Shown here: in pieces, positions 25,468-34,775 of the stretch | Layout: every line of letters starts with the position of its first letter | Position numbering within the stretch: position 1 is the stretch's first letter | From: Streptomyces spinoverrucosus | Lineage (GTDB): Bacteria > Actinomycetota > Actinomycetes > Streptomycetales > Streptomycetaceae | Assembly (NCBI RefSeq): GCF_006539505.1 | Contig: NZ_BJND01000008.1 | Coordinates: 310,001 to 374,000, forward strand | Direction: 5' to 3' | DNA: 64,000 nt | Made by a program: the position numbers and the translations under genes | The notes under the pieces: model-generated | What the model was told of the DNA's origin: nothing | Databases searched by the model: none | The model's input: only the letters and a program-made list of their open reading frames with translations

Positions 25468-26805
25468 CTAGCCCTTGACGCTGATACCGCGGGACTTCAG
25501 GTCGTTGACGGTCCACTCCTGCATGTGCGCCAGGAGGTCGGTGACCTTCTGTTCCTTGTTGATGACCTTGGCCCAGCCGGCCTGCATCTCCGTGAACATG
25601 GCCGTCCAGTTCGGACCGAAGGTCCAGTCCGTGGTGACGGTGCCGAGGCTGTCGGTCACGATCTTCTGCGCGGGCTCGTAGTTGTTGCCGAGCAGCTTCT
25701 CGGAGATCGACTCGGCGACGTACGCGTTGCTGTCGGCGAGGGCCGGCATCACGCCGTTGCCGGTCTCCGGGCTCGCCATCGTCTTGACCGCGCCCGGGTC
25801 GGTCGACAGCCACAGCGCCGCCTCGGCGGCCTGCTCCTTGTGCTCGCACTGCTCCGTCACCAGGGTCACGCTGCCGGTGAGGTTGGTGCCGGCGGGCGTC
25901 TTGGGTGCCTCACCGGTGAAGGTCGGCCAGGGCGAGAGCGCCCAGTCGCCGAAGGACTCGGTGAAGTTCTGCACCATGCCGGCCATCTGCCAGGTGGAGA
26001 TCTGCCGGGTCGCGGTGCCGCCCTTGTCGTAGTTGCGCTGCACGGCGGCGTAGTCGGCGAAGGACAGCTTGGAGTTGAGGTCGTTGTCGATGATCTCCTG
26101 GATCACCTCGGCGGCCTTGAGGGTGCCCTCGTCCTGGAAGTTCACCTTCCAGGAGTCGCCGTCGACGGCGTACCAGTGCGCGCCGGCCTGCATGGCGAGC
26201 ACCTCCAGGGTGCTGGGATCCTCACCGGCGTAGTTGGTGATCTTGATGTTGTGCTTCTTCAGCTCCTTGCCCGCGGCGATGAAGTCGTCCCACGTGGCCG
26301 GGGGCTCGATGCCGTACTTCTCGAAGATGTCGGCACGGTAGATCGTGAAGTTCGGCGAGGAGCTCGTCGGGACGCCGTAGAGCTTGCCCTGCACCTGGGC
26401 GCTGGCCCACGAACCGGCGTTGAACTTGTCCTTCTCGCCCTCGACGTACTGGGTGATGTCGGCGAGCGCACCCTCCGCGACCCAGCTCGTCACGTACTCG
26501 GCGGTGTTCTGCACCAGGCAGGGCGCGTTGCCCGCCTTGACCGCGTTGGTCAGCTGCTTCTGCATGGTCAGCTGGTCGGTGACCTTCGTGTACTTGAGCT
26601 GGACGTCCTCGTGAGAGGCGTTGAACGCCTTCACGACCGCCTCCTGGCCGTTCGCCCAGCCCCAGAAGGGCAGGGTCACCGGGCCGGAACCCGAGGAGTC
26701 TCCGGAATCGGAGCCGGAGCCGCCGCAGGCGGCGAGCAGACCGGTGAGCGCGACACCCGCGACTGCGGCGCGGGCGAACCTTCTCCGGGGGCTGGTGAAG
26801 TTCAT
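25468..26805 (-). CDS. Sugar-binding lipoprotein of ABC transporter
   Basis: A 445-aa SBP_bac-family binding protein with a signal MNFTSPRRRFARAAVAG and lipobox LLAAC (Cys27), then a Ser/Gly/Asp-rich linker. The mature protein begins VTLPFWGWANGQEAVVKAFN, typical of oligosaccharide binders. It leads the operon SBP-permease-permease-GH43, so the ligand is likely a xylan- or arabinan-derived oligosaccharide. The upstream interval carries LacI-type operators (26931-26944 and 27012-27023). Confidence 0.93.
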   Translation of the reverse strand: MNFTSPRRRFARAAVAGVALTGLLAACGGSGSDSGDSSGSGPVTLPFWGWANGQEAVVKAFNASHEDVQLKYTKVTDQLTMQKQLTNAVKAGNAPCLVQNTAEYVTSWVAEGALADITQYVEGEKDKFNAGSWASAQVQGKLYGVPTSSSPNFTIYRADIFEKYGIEPPATWDDFIAAGKELKKHNIKITNYAGEDPSTLEVLAMQAGAHWYAVDGDSWKVNFQDEGTLKAAEVIQEIIDNDLNSKLSFADYAAVQRNYDKGGTATRQISTWQMAGMVQNFTESFGDWALSPWPTFTGEAPKTPAGTNLTGSVTLVTEQCEHKEQAAEAALWLSTDPGAVKTMASPETGNGVMPALADSNAYVAESISEKLLGNNYEPAQKIVTDSLGTVTTDWTFGPNWTAMFTEMQAGWAKVINKEQKVTDLLAHMQEWTVNDLKSRGISVKG

Positions 26806-26930
26806 CGGACCGTGTTCCTTCGGAAAGTAGGCGTCTCACAACGGGGGACGCGGCGGCTCGGTACTGGCCGGCAACGGCGATCTGTGAAAACCGTCGGCTC
26901 GGTGGCGGGGGGCGGCCAGGCAGAAGTGAT

Positions 26931-26944
26931 AGAAACCGGTTGCT
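26931..26944. promoter_or_regulatory. AACCGGTT-type LacI operator upstream of ABC operon
   Basis: AGAAACCGGTTGCT, a near-palindrome centred on AACCGGTT, 126 bp upstream of the binding-protein start. On the minus strand a TAACGT that could be a -10 element precedes it by 6 bp. It matches sites at 29655-29670 and 42249-42261 and is probably read by the LacI protein encoded at 27048-28136. Confidence 0.68.
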
Positions 26945-27011
26945 GGGACGTTAGGCCGCTACCCCCGCCTCTAGCAAGAGGTGTGCGGCAATTTGTTTCG
27001 TTGGACCGGTA

Positions 27012-27023
27012 GAAAACGCTTAC
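27012..27023. promoter_or_regulatory. GAAAGCG-type LacI operator variant
   Basis: GAAAACGCTTAC, 10 of 12 bases matching GAAAGCGCTTTC, between the LacI stop and the ABC operon promoter. It may allow a second LacI regulator to act on the same operon. Confidence 0.45.
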
Positions 27024-27047
27024 GGAAACACTCTTCGCCGCGGGCGA

Positions 27048-28136
27048 CTAACCGTGCCGCCGGGGCGGCCGTACCGACTGGCGTACGACGACATGGGTGC
27101 CCAGCACCAGATGCTCCCCGTCGGCCCCCTTGCGCCGCCCCGCACCGCCCTCGCGCCGGTCGGCCACCGCGCGCAGGGCGACCCGGCCCATCTCCTCGTA
27201 CGGCACGTGCACGGTGGTCAGCTGCGGGGCGAGCTGGGACGCCAGCGGGATGTCGTCGTAGCCGACGATCGACACGTCCTCCGGTACCCGCAGCCCGGCC
27301 GAGCGCAGCGCCTGCATGGCGCCCGCGGCGACCACGTCGGTGCCGGCGAGCACGGCGGTGAAGTGCAGCTTCTCGCGCAGGGCCGACTCCACGGCCTCGT
27401 AGCCGTGCTCGTAGTCGTACTGGCCGTGCCGCACCATGCCCGGCTCGAAGGGCACGCCGTACGCCTCGAAGGCGCGCCGGGCGCCCCGCAACCGGCCCTG
27501 TGCCGTGGTCAGTTCCGCGTGCCCCGGCAGCACCAGGATGTCCCGGTGGCCGGCGGACAGCAGATGGCTGGCCATCGCGTAGGCGCCGGACTCGTTGTCG
27601 TAGTCGACGGTCGTCGCCGGGACGGCGCCCTCCAGCGGGGGTCGGCCGACCAGGACGAGGTGGGAGCCGGCCGCGTCCAGGGAGCGGGCGAAGCGGGCCA
27701 TGCGCAGCTGGTACTCGTCGTAGTCGTAGGCGCCGCCGAGCAGGACGACGGCGGCGACGCCCTGCTGGCGCATGAGGTTCACCAGGGCCAGCTCCCGCTC
27801 CGGGTCGTCGCCCGTCGTGCCGACCAGTGAGAGCCAGCCGCGCAGCGTCGCCGCGCCCTCGACGCCCTTGGCCACGTGGGCGAAGGCGGCGCCGGTGATG
27901 TTGTTGATGAGGATCGCGACCGTCGGGGTGCCGCCACCGGCCAGGGAGCGGGCGTGGGCGTTGGTGACGTAGTCCAGGTCCCGGACGACCTTCATCACCC
28001 TGCGGCGCAGGTCGTCGGAGACCGGGTAGTTGCCGGACAGCACGCGCGACACGCTCGCCACGGAGACGCCCGCGCGTTCCGCCACGTCCCGGATCGTCGC
28101 CCGGCCGGCGTCGCTCGGTGCCTTGCGCTGACTCAC
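27048..28136 (-). CDS. LacI-family regulator, paralogue of the one at 41137-42189
   Basis: A 362-aa LacI/GalR regulator from a GTG with AAGGAG 9 bases upstream. The HTH (ATIRDVAERAGVSVASVSRV) is near residues 13-32 and the sensor ends GYDDIPLASQLAPQLTTVHV. It is clearly related along its whole length to the LacI at 41137-42189 (shared PYEE-GR, GTHVVVR-SVR endings). A palindrome, TACGG-AAA-CCGTA, precedes it. Its position upstream of the GH43 operon and the AACCGGTT operator there suggest it represses that operon. Confidence 0.92.
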   Translation of the reverse strand: MSQRKAPSDAGRATIRDVAERAGVSVASVSRVLSGNYPVSDDLRRRVMKVVRDLDYVTNAHARSLAGGGTPTVAILINNITGAAFAHVAKGVEGAATLRGWLSLVGTTGDDPERELALVNLMRQQGVAAVVLLGGAYDYDEYQLRMARFARSLDAAGSHLVLVGRPPLEGAVPATTVDYDNESGAYAMASHLLSAGHRDILVLPGHAELTTAQGRLRGARRAFEAYGVPFEPGMVRHGQYDYEHGYEAVESALREKLHFTAVLAGTDVVAAGAMQALRSAGLRVPEDVSIVGYDDIPLASQLAPQLTTVHVPYEEMGRVALRAVADRREGGAGRRKGADGEHLVLGTHVVVRQSVRPPRRHG

Positions 28137-28194
28137 CGTTGCGGCTCCTTCACCGTCGTGGCCCGGACACCGGGGCGGGCGCGCTCGCCACCGG

Positions 28195-28207
28195 TACGGA
28201 AACCGTA
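28195..28207. promoter_or_regulatory. Palindrome upstream of LacI gene
   Basis: TACGG-AAA-CCGTA, overlapping GGAAACCGTATCC, which resembles the GGAAACCGGTTCC site upstream of the paralogous LacI gene. It lies 59 bp upstream of the GTG start. Likely autoregulatory operator. Confidence 0.5.
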
Positions 28208-28260
28208 TCCCATCGTTTCTCCTGGCAGCAGGCCTGTGGACAGCGCTGCGGCGGTGGCCG

Positions 28261-29274
28261 TCAGGCGACCCGGGGCAGGTCCGCGTGGCGCACCTCGTGG
28301 GCGAGGGGACGGCCCGCGGCCAGGCGTTCCAACTCCTCGACGACGATGCGGCCGAGACGCTCCAGTTCGTTGCCGAGCGAGCCCGCGATGTGCGGGGTGA
28401 GGAAGACGTTGGGGAGTCGGTAGAGGGGCGACTCGGCGGGCAGCGGCTCGGGTTCGGTGACGTCGAGCACCGCGCTGAGGCGGCCGGAGAGCAACTCGTC
28501 GGTGAGGGCGTCGTGGTCGACGAGGGCGCCGCGGGAGGTGTTGATGAGGACGCCGCCGTCGCGGATGAGGGCGAGGCGTTCGCGGTCCAGCATGTGGTGG
28601 GTCTCGGGGATGTCGGGGGCGTGCAGGCTGACGATGTCGCTGTCGCTCAGCAGCTCCTCCAGGGACACGGACCGGGTACCGAGCGCGGCGGCCTCCGTGG
28701 CGGTCACGTAGGGGTCGTGGAGCAGCACCTCGAAGTCGTACGGGCGCAGCAGTTCGAGGAGTCTGCGGCCCACGCGTGAGGCGCCGATGACGCCGACGCG
28801 GCGGCCGAGGTTGCCGATGGCGGCGGTCTCGGCGGGGGCCGGGTGGGTGTGCGTGGCCCGGAAGCGCTCGCGGTGCGCGAAGGCGTCCTTGCCGGCCAGC
28901 AGGATCATCGCGAGCGTGTACTCCGCGACCGGCAGCGCGTTGCCGGTGACCGCGCTGGAGACGCTGACGCCGCGCTTCCACAGGGCCTCGCCGACCAGGG
29001 AGCGGACGGAGCCGGCGGCGTGCAGGACCGCGCGCAGGCCGGGTGCCGCGGTGAGGGTGTCCTCGTCGAGGTGCGGGCAGCCCCAGCCGGTGATCAGCAC
29101 GTCGGCGCGGGCCAGCCGCGCCGCGGCGTCAGGGGCGGCGAAGTCCCGTACGACGAACGCGGGGTCTATCTCGGCCGTCTGCTGCAGCCGTGCCACGAGG
29201 GCCTCGGGGAACAGCAGCGGGAGATGCACCGGATCCATGGCGAACACGGCCCGGGGCAGCGGGGCGCTGGGCAT
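28261..29274 (-). CDS. D-2-hydroxyacid dehydrogenase family protein
   Basis: A 337-aa NAD-dependent 2-hydroxyacid dehydrogenase. AGGAG precedes the ATG. The NAD-binding fold shows GNLGRRVGVIGASRVGRRLL (about residues 150-169). Later come the catalytic-type regions INTSRGALVDHDAL (Arg about residue 245), DVTEPEPLPAESPLYRLPN (Glu), and TPHIAGS (His), all in the expected order. It probably reduces or oxidises a sugar acid or 2-keto acid. Its promoter has a GAAAGCG-type operator, tying it to the sugar island. Confidence 0.9.
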   Translation of the reverse strand: MPSAPLPRAVFAMDPVHLPLLFPEALVARLQQTAEIDPAFVVRDFAAPDAAARLARADVLITGWGCPHLDEDTLTAAPGLRAVLHAAGSVRSLVGEALWKRGVSVSSAVTGNALPVAEYTLAMILLAGKDAFAHRERFRATHTHPAPAETAAIGNLGRRVGVIGASRVGRRLLELLRPYDFEVLLHDPYVTATEAAALGTRSVSLEELLSDSDIVSLHAPDIPETHHMLDRERLALIRDGGVLINTSRGALVDHDALTDELLSGRLSAVLDVTEPEPLPAESPLYRLPNVFLTPHIAGSLGNELERLGRIVVEELERLAAGRPLAHEVRHADLPRVA

Positions 29275-29741
29275 GACTCTCCTGAGGGGCGAGGGGTGGG
29301 TCGGAAACATTTTCTGAAAGCGTCTTCTACCGTAGATCCGCTGTCGACAGGGGGCAATCGCCGGGCCGGGATGGAAGATCCGCAAAATTTTCGGGCCGAC
29401 GGTCACGGATGCCGACGTCACGGGGGACAGGTGCTCAGGGTGCCCGTTCTGTGAGATGTGGGCAACCGGTTGTGAGGCGGCCGCCAGGTTGCGCTCCTCC
29501 GCGGCGATCCTGACATTTGCGCTGGTCAGCGGCTGGTTGAGGGGCAGTGTCGGGCCTCATGGGTCGTGTCGTCGGCATTTCGTGGACCTTTCGAAAGTGT
29601 GCGAGGACTCTTGACGTGACCTCCGGACGGGCCGAAGCTCTGGCCACTCGGTCATAGCAACCGGTTGCTACGACGTTACAGCGATCCGACCCACGATCCG
29701 GCCGAGCAAGCCGTGCTCCCCGACCAGAAGGTGAGGCGCCC
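29275..29741. promoter_or_regulatory. Divergent regulatory region with several LacI-type palindromes
   Basis: This 467-bp interval holds no gene. It contains GAAAGCGTCTTC (29316-29327) near the dehydrogenase start, the near-palindrome CCGCAAAATTTTCGG (29380-29394), GCAACCGGTTGT (29462-29473), CTTTCGAAAG (29588-29597) and the perfect 16-bp palindrome described separately at 29655-29670. It serves the dehydrogenase (minus) and the pectin ABC operon (plus). Confidence 0.6.
29655..29670. promoter_or_regulatory. Perfect 16-bp AACCGGTT-type operator upstream of pectin ABC operon
   Basis: TAGCAACCGGTTGCTA is a perfect palindrome 72 bp before the start of the binding-protein gene. It is the strongest member of the AACCGGTT set and likely the main operator of the operon. 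Confidence 0.75.
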
Positions 29742-31091
29742 ATGCCTGCCCATGCCGGTGCTCCCCACAGTCGCCGACGCTTTCTCGCCATGTCGGCCGG
29801 CGGCGCCGTGGCCGGTGCGGCGGCGTTGAGCGGTTGTGCCATGCAGGTGTCGTCCGGGGTCAGCGGCAAGGGCGAGACCATCACGGCGATGGTCAACTCC
29901 GGTGACATACTCCCGGAGCAGATCAAACAGGCCCATAAGGAACTCGGCATCAAGATCAATCTGGTGAGGTACGACATCACCAAGCTGATCGCGATGCTCA
30001 CCAGCGGGAACCCGCCCGACCTGGTGCGCGGCGTCGGCGCGGTGGACCTGCCGTTCTTCGCGGCGCGGGACGTGGCCGAGGAGCTGGACCCCTACTTCGC
30101 CCGCAGCAGCGTCCTCAGACTCGACGACCTGGACCCCGTCAACGACCTGTGGCGGTTCGACGGCCGCACTCAGGGCAAGGGCCCGCGCTACGGCATGGCG
30201 AAGGACTTCTCCCAGGACTCCATGTACTGGTACAACACCGCGGCCTTCGACAAGGCCGGTGTCGACTACCCGCCGGAGACCGAGCCGATCACGTTCGAGG
30301 AGTGGCTGGACAACGCCAAGCGCCTCTCGCAGCGCAAGAACGGCCAGACCACCGTGTTCGGCGGCAGCTACTGGGGGCTGACCCGGTCCACCCTCCTGGC
30401 GACCCTGACGGCGTCCGCCGGAGGCAGCCTCTTCACCGATGACTTCTCCCGGGTCGACTTCACCACCCCCGAGGCCCGCAAGGCCTTGACCTGGTGCATC
30501 GACTACTGCAAGGCCAGGGTCGGGACGAGCCTCATCCAGCCCGACCCCAACGGCTGGGACGGCCCCACCTACCAGGCCGGGCGGCTGGCCATGTCGAACT
30601 CCGGCTACTGGTTGGGCGGCATGATCTACCCCGACAAGAAGCTCGCGGAGGTGTCCCGCCTGGCGCCCGCCCCGGTCTTCGCGGGCGGCCCGCGGATCAG
30701 CGCCTGCCAGGGCGGTACCGGCCTGTGGATGCCGCGCGGGGCGAAGAACAAGGACGCCGCATGGCGGGTCTTCGAGTGGTTCTTCGGCGAGGAGCCGGCC
30801 AAGGCGCGCGCATCCGGCGGTTGGGGCATCCCGACCCTGAAGTCGCTGCGCTCGCTGATGCCGGCCCAGGAGGACTACCAGAAGCGGGTCCTGAAGGTGC
30901 AGGAGAGCGAGCTGAAGCATTTCTCGGTCGTCTCCTTCACCCCCTACACCAGGGCGGACGCACTCGACGCCCTCTTCAACCAGATCGCCCCCGCCGCGAT
31001 GAACGGCCAGATCTCCGTCGACACCCTTGCCGGGCGCCTGAACTCGGCCATCAACGAGCAGCTGAAGCGCGGTAAGGAGCAGGTGGGATGA
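29742..31091 (+). CDS. Tat-exported sugar-binding lipoprotein of pectin ABC transporter
   Basis: A 449-aa SBP_bac-family protein. The signal carries a twin-arginine motif (SRRRFLAMS, residues 10-18) and a lipobox (ALSGC, Cys32). The mature part binds a carbohydrate: DLVRGVGAVDLPFFAARDV, YWYNTAAFDKAGVDYP and GTGLWMPRGAKNKDAAW are typical. It overlaps the MalF-type permease by ATGA. It starts an operon that continues into exported GH28 and lyase genes, so the ligand is probably an unsaturated or saturated uronate oligosaccharide. Confidence 0.93.
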   Translation: MPAHAGAPHSRRRFLAMSAGGAVAGAAALSGCAMQVSSGVSGKGETITAMVNSGDILPEQIKQAHKELGIKINLVRYDITKLIAMLTSGNPPDLVRGVGAVDLPFFAARDVAEELDPYFARSSVLRLDDLDPVNDLWRFDGRTQGKGPRYGMAKDFSQDSMYWYNTAAFDKAGVDYPPETEPITFEEWLDNAKRLSQRKNGQTTVFGGSYWGLTRSTLLATLTASAGGSLFTDDFSRVDFTTPEARKALTWCIDYCKARVGTSLIQPDPNGWDGPTYQAGRLAMSNSGYWLGGMIYPDKKLAEVSRLAPAPVFAGGPRISACQGGTGLWMPRGAKNKDAAWRVFEWFFGEEPAKARASGGWGIPTLKSLRSLMPAQEDYQKRVLKVQESELKHFSVVSFTPYTRADALDALFNQIAPAAMNGQISVDTLAGRLNSAINEQLKRGKEQVG

Positions 31092-32086
31092 CGGCTGATC
31101 AGATATCCACCGCGTTGGACCGGCCCGGTACGACCGCGACCTCCGGCCCGGCAAGGCTCGCGGACCGGCCGCGGACCTCCATGACCGCGCGCAGGCACCG
31201 GGCGTTCTACATGTTCACCTCGCCCTGGATCATCGGTTTCCTGCTGCTGACCGTCACCCCGATGGCCTACGCCCTGTGGCTGAGCTTCACCACCTTCGAC
31301 GGCATCTCGCCAAATTGGCGCTACGTCGGACTCGGCAACTACCGCGAGCTGATGAACGACCCGGTGACCTGGGACGCGCTCGGCCGCACCGGCCTGTTCG
31401 CGGTGACCTCGGTGCCGTTGTCGATCATCGCGGGGCTCGGCCTCGCGGTCCTGGTCAACCGGCCGATCAAGGCACGCGGCCTGTTCCGCACCCTGCTGTA
31501 TCTGCCCGCCGTGGTGCCGCCGGTGGGCGCCGGCCTCGCCTTCAAGTTTCTCTTCGACCAGAACTCCGGTGCCACCAACGGCGTCCTGACCATCTTCGGC
31601 ATCGACGCCATCGGCTGGCTCGCCGACCCCTACGCCCGCTACGTACTGCTGATGACGGTGCTCTGGGCCGCCGGAAACATCATGATCATCTCGCTGGCCG
31701 GCCTCCAGGACGTACCCAGGGAACTCCATGAGGCGGCCCGCATCGACGGGGCGAGCTCCTGGCGCACCTTCCGCAGCATCACCATTCCGCTGCTGTCACC
31801 CGTCCTGCTCTTCCAGACGGTGACCGGGATGATCGCCTCGGTGCAGACGATCATGCCGCTGCTGCTGGCGCCGCTCGGCGACACGGGCGGTGTCACCACG
31901 GTCCCGCAGTCCAACTACCTGTACATGATGCACGTGTTCGCGCAGTACTTCGCGCTCGGCCGCTACGGCTACGCCTCCGCACTGCTGTGGGTGCTCTTCG
32001 TCCTGATCCTCATCGCGACCGGACTCATCTTCAAGTTCACGTCCGGCGCCGTGTTCTACAACGTCGACCCGGAGGCGAAGAAGTGA
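31088..32086 (+). CDS. Carbohydrate ABC transporter permease, MalF type
   Basis: A 332-aa CUT1 permease with a long polar N-terminus, FTSPWIIGFLLLTVTPMAYAL as the first span, YVGLGNYRELM, and the EAA loop LHEAARIDGASSWR. The ATG overlaps the binding-protein stop and its own stop overlaps the next GTG start. It forms the channel with the following protein. Confidence 0.94.
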   Translation: MTADQISTALDRPGTTATSGPARLADRPRTSMTARRHRAFYMFTSPWIIGFLLLTVTPMAYALWLSFTTFDGISPNWRYVGLGNYRELMNDPVTWDALGRTGLFAVTSVPLSIIAGLGLAVLVNRPIKARGLFRTLLYLPAVVPPVGAGLAFKFLFDQNSGATNGVLTIFGIDAIGWLADPYARYVLLMTVLWAAGNIMIISLAGLQDVPRELHEAARIDGASSWRTFRSITIPLLSPVLLFQTVTGMIASVQTIMPLLLAPLGDTGGVTTVPQSNYLYMMHVFAQYFALGRYGYASALLWVLFVLILIATGLIFKFTSGAVFYNVDPEAKK

Positions 32087-32955
32087 CCGCCACCAGTCTG
32101 CCGCCCAAGTCATCGCTGACCGACGTGCGCGTGCGGGTGCGAGCCAAGCGCCTCGTCCTCTACACGGTCCTCGTCTCCGTCACCGGGCTGTTCCTCGGCC
32201 CCTTCGGCTGGCTGATCCTCTCCGGTCTGAAGACCCAGGGCGAACTGGCCGCCTCGCCCGTGCACTGGCTGCCCGAGGTCTTCCAGTGGCACAACTTCGC
32301 CGACGCCTTCACCCAGATCGACTTCCTCGGCTACGCCCGCAACTCCCTGATCATCGCCCTTCTCTACGCCACGCTCGTCACCCTGAGCTCGGCCTGGGTC
32401 GGCTTCGGCTTCGCCCGGCTCGACGCCCCCGGCAAGAAGGTGCTGTTCGGCGTCCTGCTCGGCTCGATGATGCTGCCCCAGATGGTCACCCTGCTGCCGA
32501 CCTACCTGATCTTCGCCAAGCTCGGCATGGTCGACACGTACTGGCCGTGGGTGCTGTGGGGCCTGTCCGCGGCGCCGTATCTCGTCTTCCTCTTCCGGCA
32601 GTTCTTCGCGGGCATGCCGCGCGAACTGGAGGAGGCCGCGATCGTCGACGGCTGCGGATACACGTCGATCTTCTGGCGGATCTTCCTGCCGCAGTCCTGG
32701 CCCGTGCTGTCCGCGAGCTTCATCATCGCCTTCACCTGGACCTGGGGCGACTACATCGCCCCGCAGCTGCTGCTGTCCACCGACCGCACCACGCTCGCCG
32801 TCGCCGTGATGACCACCTACGTCAATGACGGCGGCACGCCCGTCCCCGAGCTCCAGGCCGCCGCCTCCGTGATGTACGTCGTCCCCATCCTGCTGATCTT
32901 CCTCGTCGCCCAGCGCGGTTTCGTCGCCGGGATGTCCACCTCCGGCCTCAAGTAA
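32083..32955 (+). CDS. Carbohydrate ABC transporter permease, MalG type
   Basis: A 290-aa CUT1 permease from a GTG overlapping the previous stop (GTGA). After the first span (LVLYTVLVSVTGLFLGPFGW) come GLKTQGELAASP, the EAA loop LEEAAIVDGCGYTS and the tail FVAGMSTSGLK. It ends the transporter part of the operon; the GH28 gene follows after 30 bp. As with the other two importers here, no ATPase gene is nearby. Confidence 0.94.
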   Translation: MTATSLPPKSSLTDVRVRVRAKRLVLYTVLVSVTGLFLGPFGWLILSGLKTQGELAASPVHWLPEVFQWHNFADAFTQIDFLGYARNSLIIALLYATLVTLSSAWVGFGFARLDAPGKKVLFGVLLGSMMLPQMVTLLPTYLIFAKLGMVDTYWPWVLWGLSAAPYLVFLFRQFFAGMPRELEEAAIVDGCGYTSIFWRIFLPQSWPVLSASFIIAFTWTWGDYIAPQLLLSTDRTTLAVAVMTTYVNDGGTPVPELQAAASVMYVVPILLIFLVAQRGFVAGMSTSGLK

Positions 32956-32985
32956 CGCACCCCTCTTTACTTAAGGAAGCTGTTG

Positions 32986-34761
32986 ATGAACAACACCCAG
33001 AGCACCGGCCCGTCCCGGCGCACCGTCCTCCAGGCCGCGGGCGCCACCGCCGCCGCGTACTCGCTGGTCGGCGCCGCGGCAGGCACCGCGAGTGCCGAGG
33101 ACGGACGGAAGACCGACCGGCTGGTGATCCACCCCGTCCCGGGCGCACTGCCGATCAACACCACCTACGTCGTCAAGGCCCGTACCCCCGGCGGCCAGTG
33201 GAAGCCGGTGCCGGTGCTGCGCGCGGGGACGAAGACCATCAACGAGAAGACCGGCGCCGGCGTCATCCGGTACACCTCGGTCGCCAACCTCGACTTCACC
33301 GGCACCGTGGAGGTGCAGGTCACCTGGTCCCAGGGCACCATCCCCTCCGCGCGGATCCGCCCGCTGTCGTACGACATCCCGCACGAGGTGAGCGGCGACA
33401 CCATCACCTTCAGCCTCACCGAGCCGCGCAACCTCTCCATCGAGATCGACGGCGACATCTACGGCAACCTGCAACTGCACGCCAACCCGATCGAGACCCG
33501 GCGGCCGGAGGAGGACGACGAGGACGTCATCTACTTCGGCCCCGGCCTGCACACCCCCGCGGGCGGTGTGGTGAAGGTGCCCAGCGGCAAGACGGTGTAC
33601 CTGGCCGGTGGCGCGGTGCTCAAGGCCCGCGTGGAGTTCGTGAACGTCGAGAACGCCCGGCTGATCGGCCGGGGCATCATCTGGGACTCGGACGCCGCCA
33701 CGCTGGTGCAGTTCTCCAAGAACATCGAGATCGACGGCATCCTCGCCCTCAACCCGAAGACCGGCTACTCGTGCACCATCGGCCAGTCGAAGCAGGTCAC
33801 CGTCCGCAACCTGCACTCCTACAGCAACGGCCAGTGGGGCGACGGCATCGACGTGTTCAGCAGCGAGGACGTCCTGATCGAGGGCGTCTTCATGCGCAAC
33901 AGCGACGACTGCATCGCCATCTACGCCCACCGCTGGGACTACTACGGCGACTGCCGCAACGTCATCGTCCGCAACTCCACCCTGTGGGCCGATGTCGCGC
34001 ACCCGGTGAACATGGGTACGCACGGCAACCCCGAGAATCCGGAGACGATCGAGAACATCGTCTTCAGCAATATCGACGTCCTCCAGCACCGTGAGCCGCA
34101 GGTCCTCTACCAGGGCTGCTTCGCCCTGAACCCCGGCGACAGCAACCTCATCCGCAACATTCGCATCCAGGACGTCCGGGTGGAGGACTTCACCTGGGGC
34201 CAGCTGTTCAACATGCGGGTCATGGCCAACCGGTACAACGCCTCGCCCGGCCGCGGCATCCAGGACGTCTACGTCCGGAACCTGACCTACAACGGCAAGA
34301 ACGCCATCATGCCGATCGTCGTCGGCTACGACGCGGACCGCCCCATCAAGAACCTCACCTTCCAGAACCTCCAGATCAACGGCACGGTCATCCACGACAA
34401 GATGCGCAAGCCCGGCTGGTATCTGACCCCGGACATGGTCCCGATGTTCGTCAACGAGCACGTGAAGGACCTCCGCTTCCTGGACGCCGACACACCGGCC
34501 GCCACGGTGGCCTCCGAGATCACCAGCGCGGGCGAGGTGACGGCCACCAAGAAGCGGATCGTCCACCACCTCGTCACCGCGACCGCGCTGCCCACGTCGT
34601 TCGGCGCCGAGGGGCTGCCGCAGGGCATGCAGATCGACGAGAAGACCGGCCTCATCTCCGGAGCCCCGGGGCGCCGCGGCACCTACACGGTCACCGTCTC
34701 GGCCACCAACAGCGTGGGTACGGCGACCCAGACCCTCAAGCTCACCGTGCAGAACCCGTAA
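32986..34761 (+). CDS. Tat-exported GH28-like polygalacturonase with C-terminal Ig-like domain
   Basis: A 591-aa exported parallel beta-helix enzyme. A Tat signal (SRRTVLQAAGATAAAYSL) ends near ASA at residue 38. An N-terminal beta domain (about 40-190) precedes the helix. GH28-like catalytic segments are WGDGIDVFSSEDV, NSDDCIAIYAH and MGTHGNPENPE. The last 80 residues are a putative Ig domain (LPQGMQIDEKTGLISGAPG). The product would hydrolyse galacturonan or rhamnogalacturonan outside the cell. AAGGAAG precedes the ATG; a TTG one codon earlier is also possible. It lies directly behind the transporter genes. Confidence 0.87.
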   Translation: MNNTQSTGPSRRTVLQAAGATAAAYSLVGAAAGTASAEDGRKTDRLVIHPVPGALPINTTYVVKARTPGGQWKPVPVLRAGTKTINEKTGAGVIRYTSVANLDFTGTVEVQVTWSQGTIPSARIRPLSYDIPHEVSGDTITFSLTEPRNLSIEIDGDIYGNLQLHANPIETRRPEEDDEDVIYFGPGLHTPAGGVVKVPSGKTVYLAGGAVLKARVEFVNVENARLIGRGIIWDSDAATLVQFSKNIEIDGILALNPKTGYSCTIGQSKQVTVRNLHSYSNGQWGDGIDVFSSEDVLIEGVFMRNSDDCIAIYAHRWDYYGDCRNVIVRNSTLWADVAHPVNMGTHGNPENPETIENIVFSNIDVLQHREPQVLYQGCFALNPGDSNLIRNIRIQDVRVEDFTWGQLFNMRVMANRYNASPGRGIQDVYVRNLTYNGKNAIMPIVVGYDADRPIKNLTFQNLQINGTVIHDKMRKPGWYLTPDMVPMFVNEHVKDLRFLDADTPAATVASEITSAGEVTATKKRIVHHLVTATALPTSFGAEGLPQGMQIDEKTGLISGAPGRRGTYTVTVSATNSVGTATQTLKLTVQNP

Positions 34762-34775
34762 GCCAGGAGCATCCC

